64,000 nucleotides of DNA from Pirellulales bacterium (GCA_019745975.1 JAIESQ010000099.1:1-64000), one strand, 5' to 3'; numbered from the stretch's first letter, positions 45,485 through 55,181 are shown. A program made the numbers and translations. The notes: a model not told the origin generated them from the letters alone.

Positions 45485-47899
45485 TCAGGCCGTGGCCAGC
45501 TTGCGCTCGACTTCGACAACGCGGGCCGTGGTCTTGAGGACGACGTCGGGCGTCAACGAAATGCTGTCGATGCCCTCGCGCACGAGGAATTCTGCGAACT
45601 CGGGATAGTCGCTGGGTGCCTGGCCGCAGATGCCGATCTTGCGGCCACACTGCTTCACCGTGCGGATCGCCTGACTGATCGTCCGTTTCACCGCCAGATC
45701 GCGCTCGTCGAACAAATGAGCGATGATCTGGGAGTCGCGATCGACTCCAAGCATCAACTGCGTCAGATCGTTCGAGCCGATCGAGAAACCATCGAAGATC
45801 TCGGCGAACTCGGCGGCACACACGACGTTGCTGGGTATCTCGCACATGACGTAGATTTCCAGTCCGCGCTCTCCCCGCCGGAGGCCATGTTCGGCCATTT
45901 CGGCCTGAACGCGACGCCCTTCGGCGACGGTCCGGCAGAAGGGAATCATGAGCTTCAGGTTCGTCAGGCCAAAATCGTCGCGCACCTTGCTCATGGCCCG
46001 GCACTCGAGCGCGAACGCATCGCGGTAGCGTGGATCGTAATACCGCGAGGCGCCGCGGAACCCGATCATCGGATTCTCTTCGGTCGGTTCGTAGTCGCTG
46101 CCGCCGATCAGATTGGCGTACTCGTTTGTTTTGAAATCGCTCATCCGCACGATCACGTCCTTGGGAAAGAACGCCGCGGCGATCGTGCCCACCCCTTCGG
46201 CCAGCCGATCGACGAAGAACTGCGCTTTGTCGGCATAGCCGGCGGTAGCGGCCGCGATCTCGGCGCCCACCGGCAGATTTCGCCAGCGATCGAACTCCAA
46301 TAGAGCGTTCGGATGCACGCGGATGTAGTTGCTGATGATGAACTCCATCCGCGCCAGGCCAACGCCGTCGTTGGGAATGAACGACAGGGCGAACGCCTCG
46401 TCGGGGTTGCCCACATTCATCATGACTTTGGTTTTTGCGCGGCCGACGGTGGCCAGATCGAGCCGTTCGACGGTGAAGTCGAGCAACCCTTTGTAGACGT
46501 GCCCCACCTCGCCCTCGGCGCACGAGACGGTAACTTCCTGACCGTTACGCAATCGCTCGGTACCAACTTCGGTCCCCACCACGGCCGGCAATCCCAACTC
46601 TCGACTCACGATGGCGGCATGGCAGGTTCGTCCACCACGATTCGTGACAATGGCCGCGGCCTTCTTCATCACCGGTTCCCAATCGGGATCGGTCTTGTCG
46701 GTTACAAGCACTTCGCCCGACTGAAACTCGTGCAGGTGATGGGCATCGCGAATGACGCGGACCGGGCCGGCGGCAATCTTCTCGCCAACGCTCGGCCCCG
46801 AGACGAGCAACTCGCCGCGGGCCTTCAGGTGGTACGTCTCCAAAACGCGGCCGACTGCGCGCGAATGGACCGTTTCGGGCCGAGCTTGCAGCATGTAAAG
46901 CTCGCCGGTCACGCCATCCTTGGCCCATTCCATGTCCATGGGGCACGCGGCGCCGTGCTTGCGACTGTAATGGTCTTCGACAAGGCACGCCCAGCCGGAC
47001 AAGGTCAGCACTTCATCGTCGGAGATGCAGAATCGTGCCCGATCGTCCGCCGGCACGGGCACGTTTTTCACCGCTTTCGAGCCGCCAAGGTCGTAGACGA
47101 GCTTAAGCTCTTTGGTCCCCAGGCGGCGGCGGATGATCGGTCGATGGCCAGCGTGCAGCGTCGGCTTGAAGACGTAGAACTCGTCGGGGTTGACCGTCCC
47201 TTGCACGATGTTCTCGCCCAGGCCGAACGCCGCGTTGATCAGCACGACGTCGCGAAAGCCGGTCTCCGTGTCGAGCGAGAACATCACGCCCGAGGCCCCA
47301 AGGTCGGAGCGCACCATGCGTTGAATGCCGGCCGAAAGCGCCACTTGCATGTGATCGAAACCCTTGTCGGCGCGATACGAGATGGCGCGATCGGTAAACA
47401 GCGACGCGAAACTGCGCCGCACCGCCTCGACGACGGCCATCGGGCCCCGCACGTTGAGAAAGGTCTCGTGCTGCCCGGCGAAGCTGGCCTCGGGCAAGTC
47501 CTCGGCCGTGGCGCTCGTCCGAACTGCCACGTCGATCGGCTCTGGGCTAGTGCCGCACATCTTGGCGTACGCCGACTGGATCGCGCTGGACAGATCGTTG
47601 GGCAAGGGAGTTGCGATGATCGCATCGCGAATGCGCCGGCCGCGCGAGCGCAGGTTCTCGACGACTTGCGTGTCCAAACCGGCCAGAATCTCGCGGATGC
47701 GGGCGTCGAGGCCAGTCTGCGACAGGAAATAGCGAAAGGCGTCCGCCGTGGTAGCAAAGCCGTCGGGGACTCGAATGCCGACCCCGGTCAGTTCGCGCAG
47801 CATTTCGCCGAGCGAGGCATTCTTGCCGCCAACCTCCGCGACATCGCCGATGCCGACCTCGCGGAATTGCTTGATGAAGTGGATCGATTGAGCCGGCAT
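45485..47899 (-). CDS. ppsA: phosphoenolpyruvate synthase
   Basis: Starting at ATG 47899 gives 804 residues, normal for PpsA. The N-terminal PEP/pyruvate-binding domain opens with VGGKNASLGEML. The phosphohistidine domain has GGRTCHAAIVSRELGLPAVV with the catalytic His (about 426). The C-terminal domain has RMSDFKTNEYANLIGG, GFRGASRYYDPRYR, SIGSNDLTQL and the GICGQAPSDYPEF Cys site. It converts pyruvate plus ATP to phosphoenolpyruvate in gluconeogenesis. The HPF-CSD and DUF2267 genes lie upstream on the same strand. Confidence 0.95.
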   Translation of the reverse strand: MPAQSIHFIKQFREVGIGDVAEVGGKNASLGEMLRELTGVGIRVPDGFATTADAFRYFLSQTGLDARIREILAGLDTQVVENLRSRGRRIRDAIIATPLPNDLSSAIQSAYAKMCGTSPEPIDVAVRTSATAEDLPEASFAGQHETFLNVRGPMAVVEAVRRSFASLFTDRAISYRADKGFDHMQVALSAGIQRMVRSDLGASGVMFSLDTETGFRDVVLINAAFGLGENIVQGTVNPDEFYVFKPTLHAGHRPIIRRRLGTKELKLVYDLGGSKAVKNVPVPADDRARFCISDDEVLTLSGWACLVEDHYSRKHGAACPMDMEWAKDGVTGELYMLQARPETVHSRAVGRVLETYHLKARGELLVSGPSVGEKIAAGPVRVIRDAHHLHEFQSGEVLVTDKTDPDWEPVMKKAAAIVTNRGGRTCHAAIVSRELGLPAVVGTEVGTERLRNGQEVTVSCAEGEVGHVYKGLLDFTVERLDLATVGRAKTKVMMNVGNPDEAFALSFIPNDGVGLARMEFIISNYIRVHPNALLEFDRWRNLPVGAEIAAATAGYADKAQFFVDRLAEGVGTIAAAFFPKDVIVRMSDFKTNEYANLIGGSDYEPTEENPMIGFRGASRYYDPRYRDAFALECRAMSKVRDDFGLTNLKLMIPFCRTVAEGRRVQAEMAEHGLRRGERGLEIYVMCEIPSNVVCAAEFAEIFDGFSIGSNDLTQLMLGVDRDSQIIAHLFDERDLAVKRTISQAIRTVKQCGRKIGICGQAPSDYPEFAEFLVREGIDSISLTPDVVLKTTARVVEVERKLATA

Positions 47900-48067
47900 A
47901 TTGCTGACCTCAACCAGCTTGTAGTTCCTGGATCGTGGCGTCTCGGATTCTCGCACGCTGCGAAAAGTATGGCGACCTGAATCGGCCCGAGTGCCAGGCA
48001 ACCAGACAAGGCGCTTCGCTGCTGCGCAAAGCGGTCGCCGTCGCAGGGAGTTGATCCCGCAACTGCT

Positions 48068-48616
48068 TTACAGGAGCCGCACGCTGCTGGCCTGTGGGCC
48101 TTTGTCGCCCAGTTCTTCGGCGAACTCGACCTCGTTTCCGATGTGCAGCTCATCGAAACGGTGACCCAGCACGCTGTTCGAATCGAAGTAGACCTCGCGA
48201 CCATCAGGCGTCGTGATAAAGCCATACCGGCTGGTGGCAAAGAGTTTGCTGATCCGCCCGTGCGGCTGAGACTCGTGGTGCTTGACATCCAACCGGCGGC
48301 GGCGCGCGTAGTCTTCCAAGCGGCGCGCCGCGGAGTCGAACGCGTCCCGAATGGCCACGTCCAGATTTTTATAGTAGGGATCGTGCTTGCCGGGCTCGTG
48401 CGTGACGGCAATCTCCTCGCCCGGCACCGTGATATCAATGCGGACCTGGAAGTCGTTGCCGGTGACGTGGTGGCGGTGCGGCACGTCGACGACGACGCGG
48501 CAACTCATAATCCGGTCGCAGAACTTATCGAGCTCGGCGGCTTCGGCCCGAATGCGTCGCTCGGCCTCGTCGGTGGCTTCCACATTACGAAAACTGATTT
48601 GCAGCGGCAGCTTCAT
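48068..48616 (-). CDS. HPF/RaiA ribosome-hibernation domain fused to a cold-shock domain
   Basis: Starting at ATG 48616 gives 182 residues. The N-terminal RaiA/HPF-like domain (about 1-105: LPLQISFRNVEAT, VVVDVPHRHHVTGNDFQVRIDITVP, LDVAIRDAFDSAARRLEDYA) lacks the usual long-HPF dimerisation tail. Instead a cold-shock domain follows (about 115-182) with GRISKLFATSRYGFITTPDG and EVYFDSNSVL. It could dock to ribosomes and bind RNA. Neighbours are DUF2267 upstream and PpsA downstream, a set seen in stress regulons elsewhere. Confidence 0.9.
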   Translation of the reverse strand: MKLPLQISFRNVEATDEAERRIRAEAAELDKFCDRIMSCRVVVDVPHRHHVTGNDFQVRIDITVPGEEIAVTHEPGKHDPYYKNLDVAIRDAFDSAARRLEDYARRRRLDVKHHESQPHGRISKLFATSRYGFITTPDGREVYFDSNSVLGHRFDELHIGNEVEFAEELGDKGPQASSVRLL

Positions 48617-48695
48617 GGCAATGCGATCTGGATGGCGGCCTCGTTCGCGCAGTCCTGAAGTTCGCTCACGATGCCTGCGGCGTCGAACATGTTGA

Positions 48696-49118
48696 TCAAG
48701 TCCAGAGGGCGCGGATGCCCTCGGGCAGCGCTTGCTTGATTTTGTCCACTTCGCCCGACGTGATGTGCTTCGCCAGGACGTGCAGGACCGCCCGCGTAAC
48801 GCGCTCGATGTCGAACTCGGTGTCGACGAATTCATTGCCGACGTGCTCGAGGAATTCCTGCTTGCTGCGCTCGCGCAGCGGCTTGTCGTGGGGATGATAG
48901 CCCTCGTAATACACGCCTCGAATGAGCATTGGTAATTGCGCCGCCAGGTGCGCCGCATCGTTGACCGTGAGTCGATCGCGCAGCGCGTGGAGCACGGCCC
49001 GCAACGCGCGATAGGCGCGGTTCTGATCGGTCCAGGCAAGGCGATCGAGGATATCGATCAACCACAAATGCGTAATCTCGATTGTGTGCTCGAACGCACG
49101 CAAGGTCGTCTGGCTCAT
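48696..49118 (-). CDS. DUF2267 domain protein
   Basis: Starting at ATG 49118 gives 140 residues. HTIEITHLWLIDILDRLAWTDQNRAYRALRAVLHALRDRL and LTVNDAAHLAAQLPMLIRGVYYEGYHP are the standard DUF2267 motifs. The C-terminal half repeats the helical pattern. The family is typical of stress operons and has no known activity. It starts the minus-strand run DUF2267, HPF-CSD, ppsA. Confidence 0.9.
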   Translation of the reverse strand: MSQTTLRAFEHTIEITHLWLIDILDRLAWTDQNRAYRALRAVLHALRDRLTVNDAAHLAAQLPMLIRGVYYEGYHPHDKPLRERSKQEFLEHVGNEFVDTEFDIERVTRAVLHVLAKHITSGEVDKIKQALPEGIRALWT

Positions 49119-49498
49119 GATCGTCGACTCCCGCAAGCTGTGGTCGGTCTGCGACAAATCCGCGTACAGGCCGCTCGACCGATGTTTTGTTGCACTCTTC
49201 GTGCCAGTCCGCGTCGATTCAATCCGACCAAGGCAGCCCTGCAATCCGGCGGACATGTGCGAGACACTATCTTGTTTCGCAAGGGAGGTTGGTCCCAGCC
49301 CTAGCGTGAGCGGTGAGCGTCTTCGCACTGGTGATGGGCGAAATCGCGCGCCTCGCGCCACTCCGTTTGATAGAGGCTCTTCTTGGGCAGGCTGCCAAAC
49401 CCGACGCGGTCGAGTTGATGCGTGACGATAGCTCCGTGGCACGCCATCTGCTCGAAGCCAACCACGGACCTTGGTTCGAAGATTGCCGGAGACCCGCC

Positions 49499-49903
49499 AT
49501 GGCAGACTTGACACGCGCCGCGATGCACCACGACCACAAAGCGTGGCGAAGCGACAATGACATGTGGCGTTGCGATATCAACGCCTGGCAAGAAGAACTG
49601 AAAAAAGCCAAAGCCGACCTCAAACGCATTGAATCGGCCCTTAACGAGCACGAGAAAGCGTTGCAAAACCATGCGGCCGCAATTCGGCTGCGAGAACAGG
49701 ACATCGGCGGACACGAGCACGCGCTGGCGCGGCACGAACAGGGTGCAACCGCAGGCGAGCTAGCTTCGCTGGCGAAGGCCCACGCAACCGAAGCGGCCAA
49801 GCATGCCCAGCAACGAGAATCTCACGAGCGGATCAAGCGCCACCATCACAACGTAGTCGCCCACCTGAACCACGTGTGCCAGGCGTTGTCCGCGGCGCCG
49901 TAA
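49499..49903 (+). CDS. coiled-coil hypothetical protein
   Basis: ATG 49499 with GGAGA upstream gives 134 residues. The protein is nearly all helix and is His/Glu/Lys-rich: MHHDHKAWRSDNDMWRCDINAWQEELKKAKADL begins a coiled coil that runs to the end. The 62 residues the ORF track places before it are less protein-like and are dropped. Function is unknown. It is divergent from the DUF2267 operon. Confidence 0.65.
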   Translation: MADLTRAAMHHDHKAWRSDNDMWRCDINAWQEELKKAKADLKRIESALNEHEKALQNHAAAIRLREQDIGGHEHALARHEQGATAGELASLAKAHATEAAKHAQQRESHERIKRHHHNVVAHLNHVCQALSAAP

Positions 49904-50215
49904 TCCGGATCGTATTTCTGCTTCACGGCAGCAGGCGGGGATCGTTCGCTCCCTCAGAAGGCTCCGCTCTGGCAACGTTCTTTCGCCAGGATGCTCGCCT
50001 GTCCCGGCACGTCGGCACTCCCCGGGAAGGGAGCAAGTGCCGCGGTACTCTCCGACTTTGCAGTTCTTCTGGGGTGGGCGCGGCCCTGGTGGAGACCGGC
50101 AGGCCGCGCAGGTATGCTAGTGGCTGCCATCGACCCCTTCCCAAAAGACGTCGGTTGGTTTCCTCGTGGGGAGGCCGGGCCTTCACGCCAAACGGACATG
50201 ATCAGGAGAGTCGGC
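49904..50215. other. intergenic leader of the oxidoreductase gene
   Basis: About 310 bases with no supported ORF and no clear palindrome. The good AGGAGAG ribosome site of the next gene is at its end. Confidence 0.4.
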
Positions 50216-51499
50216 ATGTCGAGCAAGAGAACCAAACTACACCGCCGTAGCTTCATGAAGACGGCGCTGTCGGCCAGCGCCGCGATCGCGATGCCGCAAA
50301 TCGTTCCTGGCTCCGCTTTGGGGCTCGATGGCGCGATCCCGCCGAGCGAGCGGATTGTGCTCGGCGGCATCGGCATCGGCAACCGCGGCGCCTACGATCT
50401 CGGCTGCTTCCTGGAACAGAAGGACGTGCAATTCGTGGCGGTCTGCGACGTCAAAGAAGCGCGCCGCACGGCCGTGAAGAAGATGGCCGACAAGCTCTAC
50501 GGCAACCAGGACTGCGCGATGTATCGCGACTTCCGCGATCTGTTGGATCGCAGCGATATCGACGCTGTGCTGATCGCCACCGGACCGAACTGGCACGCCA
50601 CGGCGGCCATGTACGCCGCCAAGGCGGGCAAGGACATGTATTGCGAGAAGCCCTGCACCAAGAACATCGCGCAGAGCTTGATTCTCAAGGAGACGATGCG
50701 CCGCACCGGACGCGTGTTCCAGGCCGGCACGCAGCGGCGCAACCTGCCGCACTTCGCCTTTGCCTGCGAGCTGGCGCGCACCGGCAAGCTTGGCAAGTTG
50801 AAGCGCGTCTACGCGCACCCCAACGGGATGTCGGCATTAGTCAGCGGTTGGCTCCCCGCCGAGCAGGAGCCGTTCAATGACGTGGTCGATTGGGACATGT
50901 ACCTGGGGCCCGCGGCGTGGCGCCCCTTCAACGCCAAGCTGCTCGATGGGTTCAACTTTGAAAAAGGTGGCGGCCTGGTCGGTGGCGGCGTGCTCGAGTG
51001 GGGGTCGCATTGCGTCGATCTCTGCCAGTGGGCCGTGGGCGACGACAAGGTGCCGATTCATTACAACCCGCCGAAGGATGGCCAGATCGTTGCGACCTAC
51101 GCCGACGGGGTCGAGTTGGTGTTCCGCGAAGAGGGATGGATTCCGCTCGGCTCGTGTCCGGTGCGCTTCGAAGGGGAAACCGGTTGGGTCGAAGCTGGGG
51201 ATAGCGGCAAGCTCGTGCTCAGTTCGCCAGAGTTGCTCGCCGGCCGCGCGGTCGACGAGATCGGCGGCTACCCGGCCACGTTCCACGTGCGCGACTTCCT
51301 CGATTGCGTGAAGACGCGCAACTTGCCCAAGGGGAATGCCGATGCCGCTTGCGCGGCGCACATCGCCTGCCATGCGGCAAACATCGCCGTTGCGCTGGAG
51401 CGCAAGGTGACCTTCGACCCGGTGAAGAACGAGTTCGTTGGCGATGAGCAAGCCAACCGCCTGCGCAGCGAGGCGCTGCGCGAACCGTGGCGGCTGTAA
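50216..51499 (+). CDS. Gfo/Idh/MocA family oxidoreductase with Tat-like leader
   Basis: ATG 50216 preceded by AGGAGAG gives 427 residues. An N-terminal twin-arginine HRRSFMKTALSASAAIAMPQ leader suggests Tat export. The Rossmann part has GGIGIGNRGAYDLG and VAVCDVKEARR, then CEKPCTKN with the catalytic Lys. The C-terminal domain includes FEKGGGLVGGGVLEWGSHCVDLCQWA and ends WRL. Planctomycetes carry many such exported family members of unknown sugar substrate. A HEAT-repeat gene follows, a frequent partner. Confidence 0.9.
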   Translation: MSSKRTKLHRRSFMKTALSASAAIAMPQIVPGSALGLDGAIPPSERIVLGGIGIGNRGAYDLGCFLEQKDVQFVAVCDVKEARRTAVKKMADKLYGNQDCAMYRDFRDLLDRSDIDAVLIATGPNWHATAAMYAAKAGKDMYCEKPCTKNIAQSLILKETMRRTGRVFQAGTQRRNLPHFAFACELARTGKLGKLKRVYAHPNGMSALVSGWLPAEQEPFNDVVDWDMYLGPAAWRPFNAKLLDGFNFEKGGGLVGGGVLEWGSHCVDLCQWAVGDDKVPIHYNPPKDGQIVATYADGVELVFREEGWIPLGSCPVRFEGETGWVEAGDSGKLVLSSPELLAGRAVDEIGGYPATFHVRDFLDCVKTRNLPKGNADAACAAHIACHAANIAVALERKVTFDPVKNEFVGDEQANRLRSEALREPWRL

Positions 51500-51597
51500 T
51501 CGCGTGCTTGTGGTGGACGACGGCGACGAGTCGGCAATCGAGTACTTCATTCCAAAATCGAGGTTCGCCCGAGCGAACCATCAGCGAGATCAATGCG

Positions 51598-53727
51598 ATG
51601 AAAACAACACGACCTGGCATGTTTGTCGCGGCTTTGTTGGCGACCGCGGTGGCACTTTCCGGCGCGCAGGCCCTGGCCGCCGAGAATCCCAAGAGCGAAG
51701 CCGAGTTGATCGAGGCGCTGCGTACCGCGGCGCCGGCAGAAAAGGCGCTGGCCTGTAAGCACCTGGCCACCCTGGGAAGTAAGGCCGCCGTGCCCGAGTT
51801 GGCCAAGCTGTTGGTCGACGGGCAGTTGGCGTCGTGGGCGCGTATTGCCCTGGAGTCGATTCTCGATCCCGCGGCCGACGAGGCGCTGCGCAGCGCGGCC
51901 GGCAAGCTCGAAGGCAAGCTCTTGGTCGGCGCGATTAACTCGATTGGCGTGCGTCGCGACGCGGCGGCCGTCGAACTGTTGAGTGGCCGGCTGAAGGATC
52001 AAGACGCCGACGTGGCCTCGGCGGCGGCCGTGGCCTTGGGCTTGATCGGCAACGACACGGCCATCAAGACATTGCGGCAATCGCTGGCCGCGGCGCCAGC
52101 GCCGGTCGCTGACGCCGTCGCCGAGGGCTGCATCCTTGGCGCCGAGCGCCTGATGCACGACGGTCGTCTGAGCGAGGCGGTCGCGGTCTACGACGACGTG
52201 CGGCGGGCCAAGGTCTCCAAGCCGCGCAAGCTCGACGCCACGCGCGGCGCTATTCTGGCGCGCGAGTCGGCGGGAGTGCCTCTCTTGTTAGAGCAACTGC
52301 GTTCGCCCGATCGGGCCTACTATCAGATCGGCTTGAGCACCGCCCGCGAGTTGGGCGGGAGCGAAGTCGCCAGCGCCCTGGCCGCCGAGTTGGGCAACAC
52401 CTCGCCCGACCGCGCAGTGAAGTTGCTGTATGTGCTGGCCGAGCGCCGCGAGATTTCGGCACTTCCCGCGATCATGAACGCCGCCCAATCGGGCGACAAG
52501 CACCTGCGCGTCGTGGCGCTTGTGGTCGTCGGGCTACTGGGAGATGCCGCGAGCCTGGCTCCCCTCTTGCAAGCTGCCGTGGACGCCGACGCCGATGTAG
52601 CTGCCGCGGCCAAATCCGCGATCGCCGCGCTCGGCGACAAGCAAGTCGACGCCGAGATCAAGGAGCGCCTGGCGACAGCCGATGGCGCCATGCTCATTGC
52701 CTTGATCGACCTGGTTGGCCAACGGCGCATCTCGGCTACCGAACTTTTGACGAAGCAATTGGAAAGCTCCGATCAAGTAGTGCGTGAGACGGCGTTGGCG
52801 GCTCTGGGCAACACCGTCGGGCCCACGGAACTGGGGGTGCTGATCGCGCCTGCTTTGCAAGTGAAACAGTCGGCCGATGAAGCGGTCGCTTTGCGCGCCC
52901 TGCGCGCCGCGAGCTTGCGCATGCCCGATCGCGACGCCTGCGCGGGCCAATTGGCATCGGCCATGCCCAAGGCATCGGCAACGACGCAGGCCGTCGTGCT
53001 GGAAATCCTGGGCGCCATGGGGGGCACCAAAGCGCTCGAAACGATCGACGCGGCCATGAAAACCGGTGACTCCCAATTGCAAGATGTCGGCAGCCGCGTC
53101 TTGGGCGAATGGCTGAGCATCGACGCCGCGCCCGTGCTGCTGGACCTGTCGAAGCGCGCGACCGACGACAAGTATCGCGTGCGGGCCTTGCGCGGCTATA
53201 TTCGCCTGGCCCGTCAATACGACATGCCGGTCGAACAGCGTGCCGCGATGTGCCAGACGGCGATCGCCGCGGCCAACCGCCTGGAAGAACAGAAGCTCGC
53301 GCTGACGGTGCTCGAACGGTTTCCCAGCCCGCACACGCTCAAGGTCGCGGCGCAAACGATTCAGCGACCTGAAGCGCGTGACGACGCCCGGCGCGTGGCG
53401 ATCGCCATCGCCGAAAAGCTGGGAGAGGCCGGCGCCAAGGCCCGCGAAGTGCTCGCGGAGTCGAGCCTTGAGGCGGTACAGTTGGAGATCGTCAAGGCGG
53501 TCTACGGCGCGGAAGGAAAGCAAAAAGACGTGACCGAGCTGCTGCAAAAGTGCGTCGACGGTCTCCCGCTCGTGCTGCTGCCGTCGCCATCGTTTAACGA
53601 GAGCTTTGGCGGCGATCCTGCCCCCGATGTCGCCAAGACACTCGTCGTCGAGTACCGCATGAACGGGCGAGCGGGCGAAGCAACGTTCGCCGAAGACGCC
53701 CTGATCGCGCTCCCCATGCCGAAGTAA
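51598..53727 (+). CDS. secreted HEAT-repeat protein
   Basis: Starting at ATG 51598 gives 709 residues. The signal peptide (1-28) ends at ALAAEN. The rest is helical HEAT/Armadillo-like repeats, for instance LACKHLATLGSKAAVPELAKLL, VASAAAVALGLIGNDTAIKTL and VRETALAALGNTVGPTELGVL. Such scaffolds bind proteins. It lies 98 bases after the Gfo/Idh/MocA gene on the same strand and probably forms a functional pair with it. Confidence 0.88.
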   Translation: MKTTRPGMFVAALLATAVALSGAQALAAENPKSEAELIEALRTAAPAEKALACKHLATLGSKAAVPELAKLLVDGQLASWARIALESILDPAADEALRSAAGKLEGKLLVGAINSIGVRRDAAAVELLSGRLKDQDADVASAAAVALGLIGNDTAIKTLRQSLAAAPAPVADAVAEGCILGAERLMHDGRLSEAVAVYDDVRRAKVSKPRKLDATRGAILARESAGVPLLLEQLRSPDRAYYQIGLSTARELGGSEVASALAAELGNTSPDRAVKLLYVLAERREISALPAIMNAAQSGDKHLRVVALVVVGLLGDAASLAPLLQAAVDADADVAAAAKSAIAALGDKQVDAEIKERLATADGAMLIALIDLVGQRRISATELLTKQLESSDQVVRETALAALGNTVGPTELGVLIAPALQVKQSADEAVALRALRAASLRMPDRDACAGQLASAMPKASATTQAVVLEILGAMGGTKALETIDAAMKTGDSQLQDVGSRVLGEWLSIDAAPVLLDLSKRATDDKYRVRALRGYIRLARQYDMPVEQRAAMCQTAIAAANRLEEQKLALTVLERFPSPHTLKVAAQTIQRPEARDDARRVAIAIAEKLGEAGAKAREVLAESSLEAVQLEIVKAVYGAEGKQKDVTELLQKCVDGLPLVLLPSPSFNESFGGDPAPDVAKTLVVEYRMNGRAGEATFAEDALIALPMPK

Positions 53728-53750
53728 CCGCTCCATCGTTGGACCAATCA

Positions 53751-54464
53751 TCAGCCGCACCCCGATTTGAGCCGCGCAGCCGCTTCCGCCGCCTGGACGA
53801 ACGCCGTGACCAAGGGATGCGGCGCCGCAGGGCTCGACTTCAACTGCGGCACATATAGCGTGCCGACAAAGAACGGGTGCCCCGGCAGCTCGACGACGCG
53901 GACGTCTCCTTCGGCATCCGAGCCGACGATCCGCAAATCCTTTGAGCCCAACAGCGCCACGCACTCGGGACGGACGCCGAAGTTGCAGTAATACTGCTCG
54001 GCCGCGCGCGTCGCGCCATACGAGCGGGCCACCAGCGAATCGGCGGCAAACCGCAGCTCCATTTCGCGCCCCACCAAAGAGCAAGCCAATCGGGAGACGA
54101 ACAGATGCGACGCGTTGGGGTCGTACTCCGCATGCGCGGCATCGCGGATGCCCAACACGTTGCCGGCGTATTCGATCACCAGGTGCTGAAAACCGCCGCA
54201 CGTGCCCAAGCAGGGTAGGCCTTGCTCGCGGGCAAAGCGAATCGCGGCCAGCGTGCGAGCCATGTCGCGGTAGGGGCTTCCCGGCGCGATCCATAGGCCC
54301 TGCTGCTGGCGAAGAACACTTTCGTCGACATCGGTAGTCGAGATCCAGCGCGCTTCGATTGGCGTGCCAAGCCGCGCCGCTGAGTGAGCGATCGCCGCTT
54401 CGGTCGCCAGGTGCGGCGGGAAGTTTGGATCGAACTCGCCGAGTATCAGGATAGAAACAGCCAT
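53751..54464 (-). CDS. CTP-synthase C-terminal-region-related (seleno)protein, Cys form
   Basis: The 237-residue protein is like the glutaminase (class I GATase) part of CTP synthase: ILGEFDPNFPPHL at the start and GTCGGFQH with the nucleophile Cys. At the end GHPFFVGTLYVPQL stands where the active-site HPE is expected. The Cys is thus present, but the catalytic His-Glu pair is replaced (VPQ). This matches the separate CTP-synthase-related family, some members of which carry Sec in place of Cys. Glutaminase activity is therefore doubtful. The gene stands alone, convergent with the HEAT gene. Confidence 0.82.
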   Translation of the reverse strand: MAVSILILGEFDPNFPPHLATEAAIAHSAARLGTPIEARWISTTDVDESVLRQQQGLWIAPGSPYRDMARTLAAIRFAREQGLPCLGTCGGFQHLVIEYAGNVLGIRDAAHAEYDPNASHLFVSRLACSLVGREMELRFAADSLVARSYGATRAAEQYYCNFGVRPECVALLGSKDLRIVGSDAEGDVRVVELPGHPFFVGTLYVPQLKSSPAAPHPLVTAFVQAAEAAARLKSGCG

Positions 54465-54573
54465 CGCCGGGGACTTCTCCGATACGTGGGTCCGAGAATC
54501 TGGGCCCCAACCGACATATTGGCGTCGCTGCGCCGGGCAGCGGTATGCACCAATCGGCTCTCCCCACCTGGGG

Positions 54574-54810
54574 GTCCCTCAGAATAACGTTGTCCGGGAA
54601 TTTGCGTCCGGGTGCGTCCGGGTGTCTTGAATTTGGACCGTAAATCGAATAGAGGGCACAACTTGGGGCGAGTGTAACACCGCGCGTTTTGCGTCCGGGT
54701 GATCGTCCGGTTTGCGTCCGGGTATTTTGGTATTGGACCCGAACTCAAATAGAGGGCACGGCTTGGGGCGGGTGTAACATGGCGCATTTTGCGTCCGGGT
54801 AGGGACGGTA
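54574..54810 (-). repeat. GGACGCAAA-type dispersed repeat, copy 2, with two 75-bp subrepeats
   Basis: Read on the minus strand, CCCGGACGCAAA motifs recur several times. Two near-identical blocks of about 75 bases are marked by GCCCTCTATT, GCCCCAAG and TGTTACAC. The element ends with AAATTCCCGGACAA, TTATTCTG and GGGACCCCC as in copy 1 at 40196-40356. The ORFs across it are not protein-like. Confidence 0.75.
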
Positions 54811-54818
54811 TCGCGATC

Positions 54819-54955
54819 GTTAGCCGCGGACTTCGGCGAGCTCAGTCGAGCCGAGCTTGCTCCGCGCGCTAGCTCGTCCGGCGTCGCACGCGACGAGCGT
54901 GAACGCAGTTGAGGCGCGACACCAGCTAGCGCGCGGGATGAATCCCGCGGCTAAC
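54819..54955. repeat. 137-bp element with GTTAGCCGCGG terminal inverted repeats
   Basis: GTTAGCCGCGG (54819-54829) and CCGCGGCTAAC (54945-54955) are exact inverses. Internal arms GCGCGCTAGCT and AGCTAGCGCGC (about 54876 and 54924) also pair. It abuts the preceding repeat within 10 bases. Confidence 0.75.
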
Positions 54956-55181
54956 AAGTGGATCGGTGGGATGGTTGCTCCGACCGCGCGCGGGGCGAAC
55001 GCAGCTCTTCGCTCCGACTCTCACCTGTGCTAAGCCTGTCGAAGCACAAACGATTCCGCGGAATCTCAAAGTCCTGGATGAGATGCGCGTGCTGGGTGTT
55101 GTCGCCTGCGCGCAGGCTGGCGCGCCAGGTTGCTCCTGTCGCCTGCGCGACGCGGCAACTTGGCCGTGAGCATCCCCGCTC

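Noticed and set aside
46313-47980. 555-residue plus-strand ORF
   Set aside because: Antisense to ppsA, whose catalytic motifs are complete.
49313-49498. N-terminal extension of the coiled-coil protein
   Set aside because: The inner ATG 49499 has a good GGAGA site and the extension lacks the composition of the rest.
54446-54787. 113-residue minus ORF across the repeats
   Set aside because: It merely translates the GGACGCAAA repeat copies; it has no independent protein signal.
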